A stretch of 64,000 nucleotides of DNA from an uncultured Pelagibacteraceae bacterium (GTDB lineage: Bacteria > Pseudomonadota > Alphaproteobacteria > Pelagibacterales > Pelagibacteraceae). Positions 29,059-40,182 of the stretch are shown here, piece after piece (within the stretch, counting starts at the first letter, position 1; each line of letters starts with the position of its first letter). The position numbers were made by a program, and so were the translations under genes. The notes beneath the pieces were generated by a model, which saw nothing but the letters and a program-made list of their open reading frames with translations, was not told the DNA's origin and made no database searches. The stretch is from NCBI GenBank assembly GCA_902530635.1, contig CACABC010000002.1, forward strand, positions 53,501 through 117,500. Direction: 5' to 3'.

Positions 29059-30619
29059 TTTTTATTCTGCTTAATTTATTAGTATCAATTTTTCCATTTT
29101 TATTACGAGGAAAATCACTATTTATAATAACAATTTTTTGTGGAACCATATATTTTGGTAGTTTTTTCGATAATATTTTTGTAATTTTATCCTGATTCAA
29201 AGAATTATTTTTTGTCGAAACAAATGCTGCGATATATTTTTTACTATTTTTTTTATCAAAATCTACTACAACTTTTGTTTGGTCAACTGTTTCTATACCA
29301 GAAATAGCATGCTCGATCTCTTCAATTTCAATTCTATAGCCCTGGACTTTAACTTGGTTGTCTGATCTTCCAACGTAAAAATAATTACCTTCACTATCAA
29401 TTTTTAAAATGTCACCAGTTTTGTAAATTTTTTGCGGAAATCTCTCATCAACTGGATTATTAATATAATATTTTTTATTCAAATAAGGACTTGCCCAATA
29501 CCCCTCGGAGATTTGTGGTCCATAAACATAATGTTCACCTTTTTTTGCATGTGGTGTAAATTTATTTCCATTCATAAGAATAACCCTTATCAAAGGTAAT
29601 GGTTTTCCTACTGGTATAGATTGATTCTTTTTTATATTTTTTGGAATCTCATAACTGTGAGATATTATTGCGGTTTCTGTAGTTCCATAAACGTTATAAA
29701 CTTTTGATTTCTTTACATGTTTATACCAATCATAGATAAGATTTTTTGGTATAGCTTCACCTGTCAAAACTAAGTGTTTAATTTGTTTAATTTCTTTTTT
29801 TTCCAAGTTTGAGTTTTCACGTAAATTATTAATTAAACTTGGAATACAGAATACTACATCAATTTTTTTGTTTTCTTTAAAGTAAATATAAGGATTAATT
29901 CTATAACTTCTTTTATTAAAAGGGATTAAAGTACCAGAATTCATCCAGCAAACAAAAAGATCGAAAATTGAAGGATCAAAAGTCAAATCCGAAAAATGTG
30001 AAAATCTAAGTCCTTTTTCAAACTCAAAAAGTTTTTTAGATAAATTTAAAAAAGTGCTTGTATTTTTGTGAGTTACCATAACACCCTTTGGATTTCCTGT
30101 ACTTCCTGAAGTAAAAATAATATAAGCCAGATCACTTGGTGAAAGGTCATACTTCATTACAGGCTTGTCTGATTTATACTTTTTTAGAGACGATAAATTA
30201 TATATGTTTTTACTAGTTTTTTTTGTTTCATCTAATATTAAAATTTTCGTATTAAAATTTTTCAATGTACTTGAAAACTTTGCAAAGTACTTCTTTTCAC
30301 TTATGATAAATTTTGGTCTTAAAACTTTGATTAAATAAGATATTCTTGCATTCGGGAAAGAAGCAGATAAAGGTACCCAGCAAGCCCCACTTTTTAGTAT
30401 ACCTAACACTGAAGCATATTGATTAATGTTTTTTTCAGTAAAAATACAAATTCTATCGTTTGGCGCAATTTCGTTTGTTATCAAAAAATTAGCTATTTTA
30501 TTTGAAAATTTATCTAGATAGCTATATTTAAAATTTTTTCCTTCATAGCTAACACAAATTTTATTAGGGTTTTTCTTTGCTGTTTCTTCAAAAAAATCTT
30601 GTTGGAAATTTAAGTTCAT
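29030..30619 (-). CDS. Amino-acid adenylation-type AMP-dependent ligase
   Basis: LAYIIFTSGSTGNPKGVMVTHKN; YKTGDILKIDSEGNYFYVGRSDNQVKVQGYRIEIEEIE; PRNKNGKID. Confidence 0.92.
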   Translation of the reverse strand: MNLNFQQDFFEETAKKNPNKICVSYEGKNFKYSYLDKFSNKIANFLITNEIAPNDRICIFTEKNINQYASVLGILKSGACWVPLSASFPNARISYLIKVLRPKFIISEKKYFAKFSSTLKNFNTKILILDETKKTSKNIYNLSSLKKYKSDKPVMKYDLSPSDLAYIIFTSGSTGNPKGVMVTHKNTSTFLNLSKKLFEFEKGLRFSHFSDLTFDPSIFDLFVCWMNSGTLIPFNKRSYRINPYIYFKENKKIDVVFCIPSLINNLRENSNLEKKEIKQIKHLVLTGEAIPKNLIYDWYKHVKKSKVYNVYGTTETAIISHSYEIPKNIKKNQSIPVGKPLPLIRVILMNGNKFTPHAKKGEHYVYGPQISEGYWASPYLNKKYYINNPVDERFPQKIYKTGDILKIDSEGNYFYVGRSDNQVKVQGYRIEIEEIEHAISGIETVDQTKVVVDFDKKNSKKYIAAFVSTKNNSLNQDKITKILSKKLPKYMVPQKIVIINSDFPRNKNGKIDTNKLSRIKNGKEIRTNN

Positions 30620-31428
30620 TTTAAAGGAAATTTATCTATTTTATATTTTGGCTTTCGTTTAAGAAAAAAATTTATATCTTTTTTTAAACAACTAATTCCT
30701 ACATCGAAACAAGGCTTCATTTTGACTTTCGTAATTTTGATTTTTTTATTTTTATTTTCAACTAAAATTTTATTCTTTTTTAAAATTTTTTTAAAATTTT
30801 CTAAATCATAAATTACATCCAGATTTAAATATCTTAGTGTACTGATGCTATTATTAAATTGTTTTTTTCCCTTATGTGTAATAGGAACATTAAAAAGTTT
30901 ATTATACAGGTAAGGAACACCAAATCTAAATTCTATATACCTCGTAAAAGTAAACGTAGCTTCGGAAAAATCACAACCTAATAAAACAATATCAGCATTT
31001 AAATTATAAAGTTTATCCCAAGCAGAATCGACACCGAATCCATTGCTAGTTCCTCCTTCTGTAATAAATTTAGCTTTTTTTCCAATTGCTGTAATATTAA
31101 ATAATGGATTATTAGATCTGAATGAATTTGGTTTTTTTGTTAAATAATGACTTAATGCACCAAACTCTCTGTGAGAATTAGATTTCTTTTTGTCAAAATT
31201 TATTTTCCTATCAGCATAATCCCAGTTAGAGCTGGGAACGCATATTGTGGAATTTTTTCCAAAATTTTTCTTTAGAATGTTTAGTATTACTTCTGGCATC
31301 TTATTTATTTTTACGCCATTTGCTATTCCAATATGAACTAGAGAGGAATGAACAACATAACAAGAATTTTTTTTAAAATTAATTTGTTTTAGAGCGTTAT
31401 CAATCTCTTTTTTTGATATTTTTTGCAT
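30616..31428 (-). CDS. AAC(3)-family N-acyltransferase
   Basis: CYVVHSSLVHIGIANG ... HREFGALSHYLTKKPNSFRSNNPLFNITAIGKKA; AAC(3) fold motifs. Confidence 0.82.
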   Translation of the reverse strand: MQKISKKEIDNALKQINFKKNSCYVVHSSLVHIGIANGVKINKMPEVILNILKKNFGKNSTICVPSSNWDYADRKINFDKKKSNSHREFGALSHYLTKKPNSFRSNNPLFNITAIGKKAKFITEGGTSNGFGVDSAWDKLYNLNADIVLLGCDFSEATFTFTRYIEFRFGVPYLYNKLFNVPITHKGKKQFNNSISTLRYLNLDVIYDLENFKKILKKNKILVENKNKKIKITKVKMKPCFDVGISCLKKDINFFLKRKPKYKIDKFPLK

Positions 31429-31448
31429 TTTGTTTTAGGTGCTAAAAT

Positions 31449-32555
31449 CTATTTTTTATCATCTCCGTCAAGATACCAGGTGTACATATTTCCATCTTTT
31501 GCTATCTCAACACTTTGAGGTTTCTTCCAGCTAGGATTCCATTTGAGTCTTTCTTCATAACTAAAGCCTGAGTTTAGAAGCAAAGAATTATCTTCTAACC
31601 TTTTTTTTATAATTGTATCCTCGTAAATTACTATTTTTCCAATATCACTCAATACTGCATACTTTGGTTTTGATCTTCCTGAAAATAAACCACAGCTACT
31701 TAATCTTCTTGTAAGATCATAACCTTTTTTTAAACTGGTTCTGTGGTGACTTGTTCCAACCATTGGAATTGCATGAAATAAGTAATGTGCCTCGATATCA
31801 TTTTCTCTTAATTTTTTATATAATTCCACTAAAGTGGAAAAGTCGTCGTTAACTCCTTTGAGAAGAGGGTTCTGGTTATAAATTTTAAAACCAATATTTT
31901 GAAGTTTTTTTATGGATTTAATAGATTCATCCCAAAACTCTAGGGGGTGGTTTACATTTATTCCCACTTCGAATCTAAATTTTTTAAAACTTGAAAATAA
32001 TTCCAACATGCCATCATTGATTCTTTCTGGGTCTTGAAATGGGACTCTTGTTCCTATTCTTATAATGGATATATTTGGAGCATTCTTTTCTATTTGTTCT
32101 AAAGTAAATTTCAAAAGAGGAAGGCTCATTAGAGGGTCTCCACCTGTTATTAGCACCTCGAACACATCCTTTTTATTTTCCTTTGAAGACATATATTTTG
32201 TTGCTCTAATAATTTCATCTTTTTTCATTGTCTGAATTGGATATTGACCCCTTAGACACCATCTGCAGTGTGCCGCACATACAGTTGTTGGCTCAATTAA
32301 AATTGTGGGTTTATAGAGTCTCTCAACACCTACTAAGGGCATACCCTCATAACTAACTTCAACGTTTGACTCATAGTGTCTTGTTCTCTCTATATTGCTT
32401 GAATAATTTTCTTTTTTAGATTGTAAATATTGTGAGGCAACAGCAAAATATTCTTTACTATCAACACCATAATCTTTTTTTAAATCATGAATTTTTGATT
32501 TTAAAAAAGGTGATATAATTTCTTTAAATGATCCTTTTTCTTTTGTACCGGCCAT
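31449..32555 (-). CDS. KamA-family (lysine 2,3-aminomutase-like) radical SAM protein
   Basis: KPTILIEPTTVCAAHCRWCLRGQYPIQTMKKDEI ... VLITGGDPLMSLPLLKFTLEQI; CxxxCxxC present. Confidence 0.82.
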   Translation of the reverse strand: MAGTKEKGSFKEIISPFLKSKIHDLKKDYGVDSKEYFAVASQYLQSKKENYSSNIERTRHYESNVEVSYEGMPLVGVERLYKPTILIEPTTVCAAHCRWCLRGQYPIQTMKKDEIIRATKYMSSKENKKDVFEVLITGGDPLMSLPLLKFTLEQIEKNAPNISIIRIGTRVPFQDPERINDGMLELFSSFKKFRFEVGINVNHPLEFWDESIKSIKKLQNIGFKIYNQNPLLKGVNDDFSTLVELYKKLRENDIEAHYLFHAIPMVGTSHHRTSLKKGYDLTRRLSSCGLFSGRSKPKYAVLSDIGKIVIYEDTIIKKRLEDNSLLLNSGFSYEERLKWNPSWKKPQSVEIAKDGNMYTWYLDGDDKK

Positions 32556-32557
32556 GA

Positions 32558-34606
32558 TTAGTTTAACCTTGAAAATCCAGAAGTTTTTGTTGGTCCCTCT
32601 AATAAATTATCAATATTTTTTTTATTCATCTCACAATCTCGAATAGTCCTAAAAATACAATCTAAATTTTTAAAATATTTTTTAATGATATTATTATCAT
32701 GATGTACAGAAATGTAAATCGTGTTTGATGCTAAGAAATTTTTTTTAAGCATTTCTTGAGTTAAAAACGTTTGATATTTCAAATTATTTTTGTTTATAAA
32801 GTTGAATGTGCAAAGAGCGTCTAATCCAGAAATAGAAATTTTTAATTTATATTTTTTTGAGAGTTTGATCCATGATTTTTTAATTTTTTTTCCTATTAAT
32901 GAAATTTTTTTCCATGATTTAGTCCTCTCCATAACCTGGAGAGTTTTTAGGCCTGCTGTCGGTCCAATTCTTTCTGTCCAAAAAGTACTACTTATGAACG
33001 AATTGTTAGCGTGTTTCATAACCTCAGATTTTCCAAGTATAGCGTTTATTGCGTACCCATTCCCTAAAGCTTTTCCGAATACAGCTAAATCGGGATATAC
33101 TTTATATTTCATGTGTAACCCTCCAAAATTTTCTCTAAAGCCAGAAGTACACTCATCAAAAATAAGAATAATATTATATTTATTTGCTAGTCGTCGAACT
33201 TTGATAAGAAAATTATTTTTTGGTGGAAAATTTCTCATTACTTCCATTTTTATAATTCCAACATCTGGATGTTTTTTAATTATTTTTTTTAAATCATTAA
33301 TTTCGTTATATCTGAAAGTAAAAACAGTATTTTTAAGTTTTTTAGGTACTCCAGAATTTGGAATACCATCTATAAGATGATTTTTAAGATTATTTGATTT
33401 ATTTAAGTTTGCAGAGATATACCAATCATGCCAACCATGATAGCCGCAAATTGCAATCTTATAGCGTGGTCCAGCTGCAGCTCTAGCAATTCTTATCGCT
33501 ACAGCGTTTGCTTCTCCTCCACTTCTAGTAAATTTAGATTTTGAAGCCCAAGGATGTAAACTAATTAATTTTTCAGCTAAAAAAACTTCTTCTGGGCAAT
33601 TCAGGGTGGTTAGATTTCCTTTTTGAATTGTATTTTTGACAGCATTATCAACTTCTGGGTTCGAGTATCCCAAAATATTTGTTCCAACACCCATTAAAGA
33701 AAAATCCGTAAATCTTTTGTTATTTAAATCCCAAACATAACATTGCTTAGCTTTACTAAAGTAGCAAGGCCAAAGATTTGGTGCAAATCTATCCTCTCTT
33801 TTAGATAAAAGCATATTACCCCCTTCGATTGAGTTTTTAGCCCTTCTCCAAAACTTTTGTCCAAGTCCCATTTTAAAGCCTTCGTTTCTCATCTTATTTC
33901 CTACGTTAAAAAGCTTCATTTTAATCATAGCCTTATTTATTTCATCAAAAGAGAAAACTATTCTTGGATAAAAATAATTAAATATTTTTTTTATTTTCCA
34001 CAAATCATTTTTTTCATCTAGAGTTAGATTTTCTTTGGACAAATCTTTTGTATTTAATAAATTAATTTTTTTGCAATTAATTTTATTAATTAGAGTAGTG
34101 ACATGTTCTCTGTCACTTAACTTTTTTGTAATTTTTTCAAGCTTTTCCAAAATTTTAAATGAAATTACTTCTACGTCCATGCCATCTGGGAAAGATGCAG
34201 GATAAATATTACTTGAATATTCAGCTTTTTCTAAGAAATGTCTTTTTACAATTTTATCTATTAAGAACGGATCTACAAGTGGGCAATCACCTGTGACTCT
34301 GACAATATTTTGAGCTTTTATTTTTTTTGCAATTTTATAAAAACGCTTAAGAACATCATGCTCTGATCCTTTAAAGAACTTTATTTTTTTTTCTTTTAAA
34401 TGCTTCTCTAAATTTTTATTTTTTTTATTATTTGGTATAGCTACTATTATTTTATCAACGTTTTTAGATTTCGATAACCTTGAGACTATTATTTGAATTA
34501 TACTTTTTCCATTAATTTTATATAAAACTTTTTTTGGAAATCTTATAGAATTTTCTCTAGCCTGTACTAAAACAACAGTTTTATGTTTTTTTATATTTAT
34601 TTCCAT
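32558..34606 (-). CDS. Fusion: SpsF-type cytidylyltransferase + class III (GSA-type) aminotransferase
   Basis: N-term VLVQARENSIRFPKKVLYKINGKSIIQI; C-term FTRSGGEANAVAIRIARAAAG, LAVFGKALGNGYAINAI PLP lysine. Confidence 0.9.
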   Translation of the reverse strand: MEINIKKHKTVVLVQARENSIRFPKKVLYKINGKSIIQIIVSRLSKSKNVDKIIVAIPNNKKNKNLEKHLKEKKIKFFKGSEHDVLKRFYKIAKKIKAQNIVRVTGDCPLVDPFLIDKIVKRHFLEKAEYSSNIYPASFPDGMDVEVISFKILEKLEKITKKLSDREHVTTLINKINCKKINLLNTKDLSKENLTLDEKNDLWKIKKIFNYFYPRIVFSFDEINKAMIKMKLFNVGNKMRNEGFKMGLGQKFWRRAKNSIEGGNMLLSKREDRFAPNLWPCYFSKAKQCYVWDLNNKRFTDFSLMGVGTNILGYSNPEVDNAVKNTIQKGNLTTLNCPEEVFLAEKLISLHPWASKSKFTRSGGEANAVAIRIARAAAGPRYKIAICGYHGWHDWYISANLNKSNNLKNHLIDGIPNSGVPKKLKNTVFTFRYNEINDLKKIIKKHPDVGIIKMEVMRNFPPKNNFLIKVRRLANKYNIILIFDECTSGFRENFGGLHMKYKVYPDLAVFGKALGNGYAINAILGKSEVMKHANNSFISSTFWTERIGPTAGLKTLQVMERTKSWKKISLIGKKIKKSWIKLSKKYKLKISISGLDALCTFNFINKNNLKYQTFLTQEMLKKNFLASNTIYISVHHDNNIIKKYFKNLDCIFRTIRDCEMNKKNIDNLLEGPTKTSGFSRLN

Positions 34607-35454
34607 TTTGAAGGATCTATTAATTTTTTATTTTTTTGGGATAAAAAACTTTCAAATTTTAGATTTTTTTTTATTTTACAATCTAAGACTTGTTTAAATT
34701 GTTTTTCATTTTCAATACCAATTACATATCCTGAAATATTTTTCACACCATTAATAAATGATAAGCAAGCTGTTAATCCTGATATTCTATTTTTATTTAA
34801 CCAATTATAATAATCTTTCCAAAAAGTTCTCCATCTTTTAAAGTACTTCATTTTTCTTAAGTCTTTAGATAGTAATATTCCTTGTAAAAATATGGATCTA
34901 GCATGTATTTCAATATTTTTTTTTCTAATATTTTGTAAAAAATTTTTATCACAAAAAGTTTGATTAATAATATTTAATGGAACTTGAAGAATATCAAATT
35001 TATACTTTTTTAATAAAATCTTTGCTTCTCTTAAATTATAAACAGAAAATCCAATTTTTTTTATCTTTCCTTTTTTTTTTAGCTCATTTAAATTTAAAAT
35101 ATATTTTTTATATTTATTATTTAGTAAAATATTTGAGTTATGTATCAAAACACAATATAGAGATTTAGTTTTTAAGTCTCTAACAATATTTTTAATTATT
35201 TTTTCTATCCATAGTTCTGCATTTATATTGTTATTAGTAGGAATAGATATTTTTGTTATTACTTTAATTTTATTTAAATTTAATTTTCCTAAAATTTTAT
35301 GTACTCCAGAATAATTTATTGACGTATCTATATATCTAACTTTATTTTTGTTTGAATTTTTAATAATTTTTTTAAATTCGGAAAATCTGATAGATTTTTT
35401 TAAAAAACCGTATTTTTTATTAAGATTTGCAGTACCAAGAATTATTTGTGACAC
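34597..35454 (-). CDS. Aldo/keto reductase
   Basis: LGTANLNKKYGFLKK ... YIDTSINYSGVHKILG ... KKIGFSVYNLREAKILL. Confidence 0.82.
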   Translation of the reverse strand: MSQIILGTANLNKKYGFLKKSIRFSEFKKIIKNSNKNKVRYIDTSINYSGVHKILGKLNLNKIKVITKISIPTNNNINAELWIEKIIKNIVRDLKTKSLYCVLIHNSNILLNNKYKKYILNLNELKKKGKIKKIGFSVYNLREAKILLKKYKFDILQVPLNIINQTFCDKNFLQNIRKKNIEIHARSIFLQGILLSKDLRKMKYFKRWRTFWKDYYNWLNKNRISGLTACLSFINGVKNISGYVIGIENEKQFKQVLDCKIKKNLKFESFLSQKNKKLIDPSKWK

Positions 35455-35461
35455 GAAAGAT

Positions 35462-36508
35462 TTATTTTATAAAACTTAATTTTAAAGGTGTAGCTTGCAT
35501 AATGTTTTTTTTCGCTGTTTTGCCAATAACTTTTTCAAAGTATTTTGGATGCAAACCATACCCGGGTCTAATAATTTTTATATTGTTGTAATTAATTTTA
35601 TCTCCTTTTTTAATATTTCTAACAACAAATATTGATCTTTTTAATCTTGAATTTTTTATTTCAGTTTTGTCAATTTCAAATTTTTTTTGTCCCAAAGCTT
35701 CCCAGGCAGCAAATGTTTCTTTTACAAGTGCACGAAATTCCTGGGGTGGGAGAGAAAAATCTTTGTCAACACTTCCATCATTATTTTTTAAAACTATATG
35801 TTTTTCAATAATTGTTGCTCCAAACGCAATACTAGCAACAGCTGCGCCAATGCCTTTGGTATGATCAGATAAACCAATTTCACACTTAAGTTTATCTCTT
35901 AATAATTCAATTGATTTTAAATTTGAACTTGATGGATGGGATGGATAACTACTTGTGCATTTTAAAAAAGCAAAATTTTTATTTTTTGTCTTAATGAAAA
36001 TTTTTCTAATTTCCTCAATTTCTCTTAGTTGAGTCATACCTGTTGATACTATTACTGGTTTCATGGTATTTGCTACTTTTTCAATTAGTGGAAAATGATT
36101 ATTTTCAAATGATGCTATTTTGTATGCGGGGCAATCAAGCTTTTCTAAATAATCTAATGATTTAAAATCAAATACAGAGCTAAAACAAATTATTCTATTT
36201 TTTTTTGCAAAATTAAATATCTTTTTGTGCCATTTTTTTGGTGTAATAGCTTTAGTGTATAAATCAAAAAGTTTTTTTCCATTCCATGGGCTTGCTCTGT
36301 CATTAATTCTAAAATAATTTTTTTCAGAGTTTATAGTAATTTCATTTAAATCAAATGTTTGTAGTTTTACTGCGCTTGCTCCAGCTTTTTTAGCACTTCT
36401 AATAATCTTTAAAGCTCTATTTAAGGATCCTTTGTGGTTTCCAGAAATCTCAGCAATTATAAAAGGTTTATGATTTTTGCTTATAATTCTTTTGCCAATT
36501 TTAAACAT
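35462..36508 (-). CDS. pseI: N-acetylneuraminate/pseudaminic acid synthase (NeuB/PseI family, with SAF domain)
   Basis: FIIAEISGNHKGSLNRALKIIRSAKKAGASAVKLQTFDL ... LKCTSSYPSHP ... GLSDHTKGIGAAVASIAFGATIIEKH; C-term SAF region. Confidence 0.9.
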   Translation of the reverse strand: MFKIGKRIISKNHKPFIIAEISGNHKGSLNRALKIIRSAKKAGASAVKLQTFDLNEITINSEKNYFRINDRASPWNGKKLFDLYTKAITPKKWHKKIFNFAKKNRIICFSSVFDFKSLDYLEKLDCPAYKIASFENNHFPLIEKVANTMKPVIVSTGMTQLREIEEIRKIFIKTKNKNFAFLKCTSSYPSHPSSSNLKSIELLRDKLKCEIGLSDHTKGIGAAVASIAFGATIIEKHIVLKNNDGSVDKDFSLPPQEFRALVKETFAAWEALGQKKFEIDKTEIKNSRLKRSIFVVRNIKKGDKINYNNIKIIRPGYGLHPKYFEKVIGKTAKKNIMQATPLKLSFIK

Positions 36509-36959
36509 ACTTTAATTTCAAAATTTTAATATTTTTTTTAGTTTTGTTAATTATAAAACCTGCAGATTGTAAAGCTCTCAAAGATTTTAGATTATTATTA
36601 AAAACTTTCGCAAAAATTGGTTCCTTTTTTTTATTATATTTTTTGAATTTTTTTATAAATAAATTTAACATTACAGAAGAATAACCCATACCTCTTTGCT
36701 TTGGAGAAATAATATATCCGATTTCTAAATATTTATTTTTTTTTAAATATACTGCTCCACATTTTTTTGCTTTTGAAAAGAAAATCCATAAAAAACCCCT
36801 TAATTTAATTTGATGATTAAACCACTTTGAATGATCAGATAATTTTATTTTTTTTTTATTAAAACTCATTTTTCTAGTTGAAATATTATTTCGTAAATTG
36901 TAAAAATATCTAGAGTCATTTTTTTTTGCTATAGACAATCTAAAATTTTTATTTTTCAA
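36501..36959 (-). CDS. GNAT-family acetyltransferase (PseH-like)
   Basis: YLEIGYIISPKQRGMGYSSVMLNLFIKKF GNAT acetyl-CoA motif; next to NeuB/PseI. Confidence 0.75.
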   Translation of the reverse strand: MKNKNFRLSIAKKNDSRYFYNLRNNISTRKMSFNKKKIKLSDHSKWFNHQIKLRGFLWIFFSKAKKCGAVYLKKNKYLEIGYIISPKQRGMGYSSVMLNLFIKKFKKYNKKKEPIFAKVFNNNLKSLRALQSAGFIINKTKKNIKILKLKYV

Positions 36960-36961
36960 CT

Positions 36962-37150
36962 TTATTTGGAAAGTTTTTTTACTAATTTAGTAATTTTTTT
37001 ATCTTGATTTGAAATCCTATTCAGAATTTTTTTTGCATCTTTTGGAGCATGTTTAAAAGCTAATTTTAATAAACTCATCCAGTTTTCGTTATTTTGTGAT
37101 CGAATTTTTTTAATTTTATTTATGATTTTATTAGAATTATTTTTTTTCAT
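36962..37150 (-). CDS. Small charged protein of unknown function
   Basis: 62 aa, NNENWMSLLKLAFKHAPKDAKKILNRISNQDKKITKLVKKLSK; tightly packed between neighbours (1-2 nt gaps). Confidence 0.65.
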   Translation of the reverse strand: MKKNNSNKIINKIKKIRSQNNENWMSLLKLAFKHAPKDAKKILNRISNQDKKITKLVKKLSK

Positions 37151-37151
37151 T

Positions 37152-38309
37152 TTACCTTCTTAAAAGGAAAGCTTTTATTAAATAGCAAATCTTATTAACT
37201 TGTTTTATACTAAGATTATAGTAAATCGGTAAGGAAATTTCATCTTCAAAAAACTTTTCGGCTATTGGGAAATCACCTTTTTTATATCCAAAATTTTTCA
37301 TATAAAATGGCTGTAAATGTATTGGAGTGTAATGAACTTGTAAGAAAATGTTCTTTTTTGCAAGAAAATCAAAAAGTTTCCACTTCTTTTTTCCAATTTT
37401 TTTAAAATTAATTAATAATGGAAATAGATGATAAGCATGATAATTATTTTCTTTGACGTATTGTGTTTTAAAAAAATTTTTACCCTCAAAATTTTTTCTA
37501 TAAATTTTCGCAATTTCATTTCTTTTTTTTACAAATTTATCTAATTTTTTTAATTGACTGATTCCTAATGAGCATTGAATATCCGTGATTCTATAATTGA
37601 ACCCAAGATATTTCATCTGATAATTCCAGGGTTTTTCTTTAATTTTAGTTTTTAACACACCATGTGATCGTAAAATTTTTACCTTATCATGAATTTTTTT
37701 ATCATTAGTTAATACTGCTCCACCCTCTCCAGTGGTTATATTTTTAACTGCATGGTAACTATGGACAGCTATATCGGCATATTTAGAGGCATAATTTTTT
37801 TTGTAATAATATTTAGCTCCAATTGCGTGGCAATTGTCATTTATTAATTTTACATTAAATTTTTTTGTAATAAGAGAAAGTTTTTTCCAGTCACAAGGGT
37901 TCCCAGCAAAATCTGTTGCGATCAGAGCTTTTACTCTTCTTTTATATTTGTTGTACTTTTTTATTTTTTTTTCTACTTCAATTAAATCAATATTAAAATC
38001 TTTTTCATTAATATCTATAAATACTGGTGTAGCACCACAATAAATGACAGCATTAGATGCTGCCAAAAAGCTCATTACTGAACACAATATTATATCATTT
38101 TTTTTCCATCCTAATGCTAAACCGCATAAATGAAGACCAGCAGTTCCATTGATAACAGCACAAGAATATCTAGATCCAAATTTTTTGTTTAAAACCTTCT
38201 CAAATTTTGTAACTTGTGGTCCTTGAGTTAACTTTTTACTTCTTAGTGTTGAAATAACAGATTTTTCATCGAGTTTATCGATGTACTGTTTACCGTAAGT
38301 GATTGTCAT
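37152..38309 (-). CDS. pseC: DegT/DnrJ/EryC1 aminotransferase (PseC-like)
   Basis: SYHAVKNITTGEGGAVLTND PLP lysine motif; LHLCGLALGW; adjacent to PseB. Confidence 0.85.
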   Translation of the reverse strand: MTITYGKQYIDKLDEKSVISTLRSKKLTQGPQVTKFEKVLNKKFGSRYSCAVINGTAGLHLCGLALGWKKNDIILCSVMSFLAASNAVIYCGATPVFIDINEKDFNIDLIEVEKKIKKYNKYKRRVKALIATDFAGNPCDWKKLSLITKKFNVKLINDNCHAIGAKYYYKKNYASKYADIAVHSYHAVKNITTGEGGAVLTNDKKIHDKVKILRSHGVLKTKIKEKPWNYQMKYLGFNYRITDIQCSLGISQLKKLDKFVKKRNEIAKIYRKNFEGKNFFKTQYVKENNYHAYHLFPLLINFKKIGKKKWKLFDFLAKKNIFLQVHYTPIHLQPFYMKNFGYKKGDFPIAEKFFEDEISLPIYYNLSIKQVNKICYLIKAFLLRR

Positions 38310-38312
38310 TAA

Positions 38313-40176
<1,864 letters not shown>

Positions 40177-40182
40177 TCAAAC

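Noticed and set aside
30616-31428. Aminoglycoside resistance gene
   Set aside because: AAC(3) fold, but the context (ACP, ligase, nonulosonate genes) points to glycan N-acylation rather than antibiotic resistance
32790-33380. 196 aa plus-strand ORF
   Set aside because: Lies entirely antisense to the aminotransferase domain of the 32558-34606 fusion; composition is that of a mirrored reading frame
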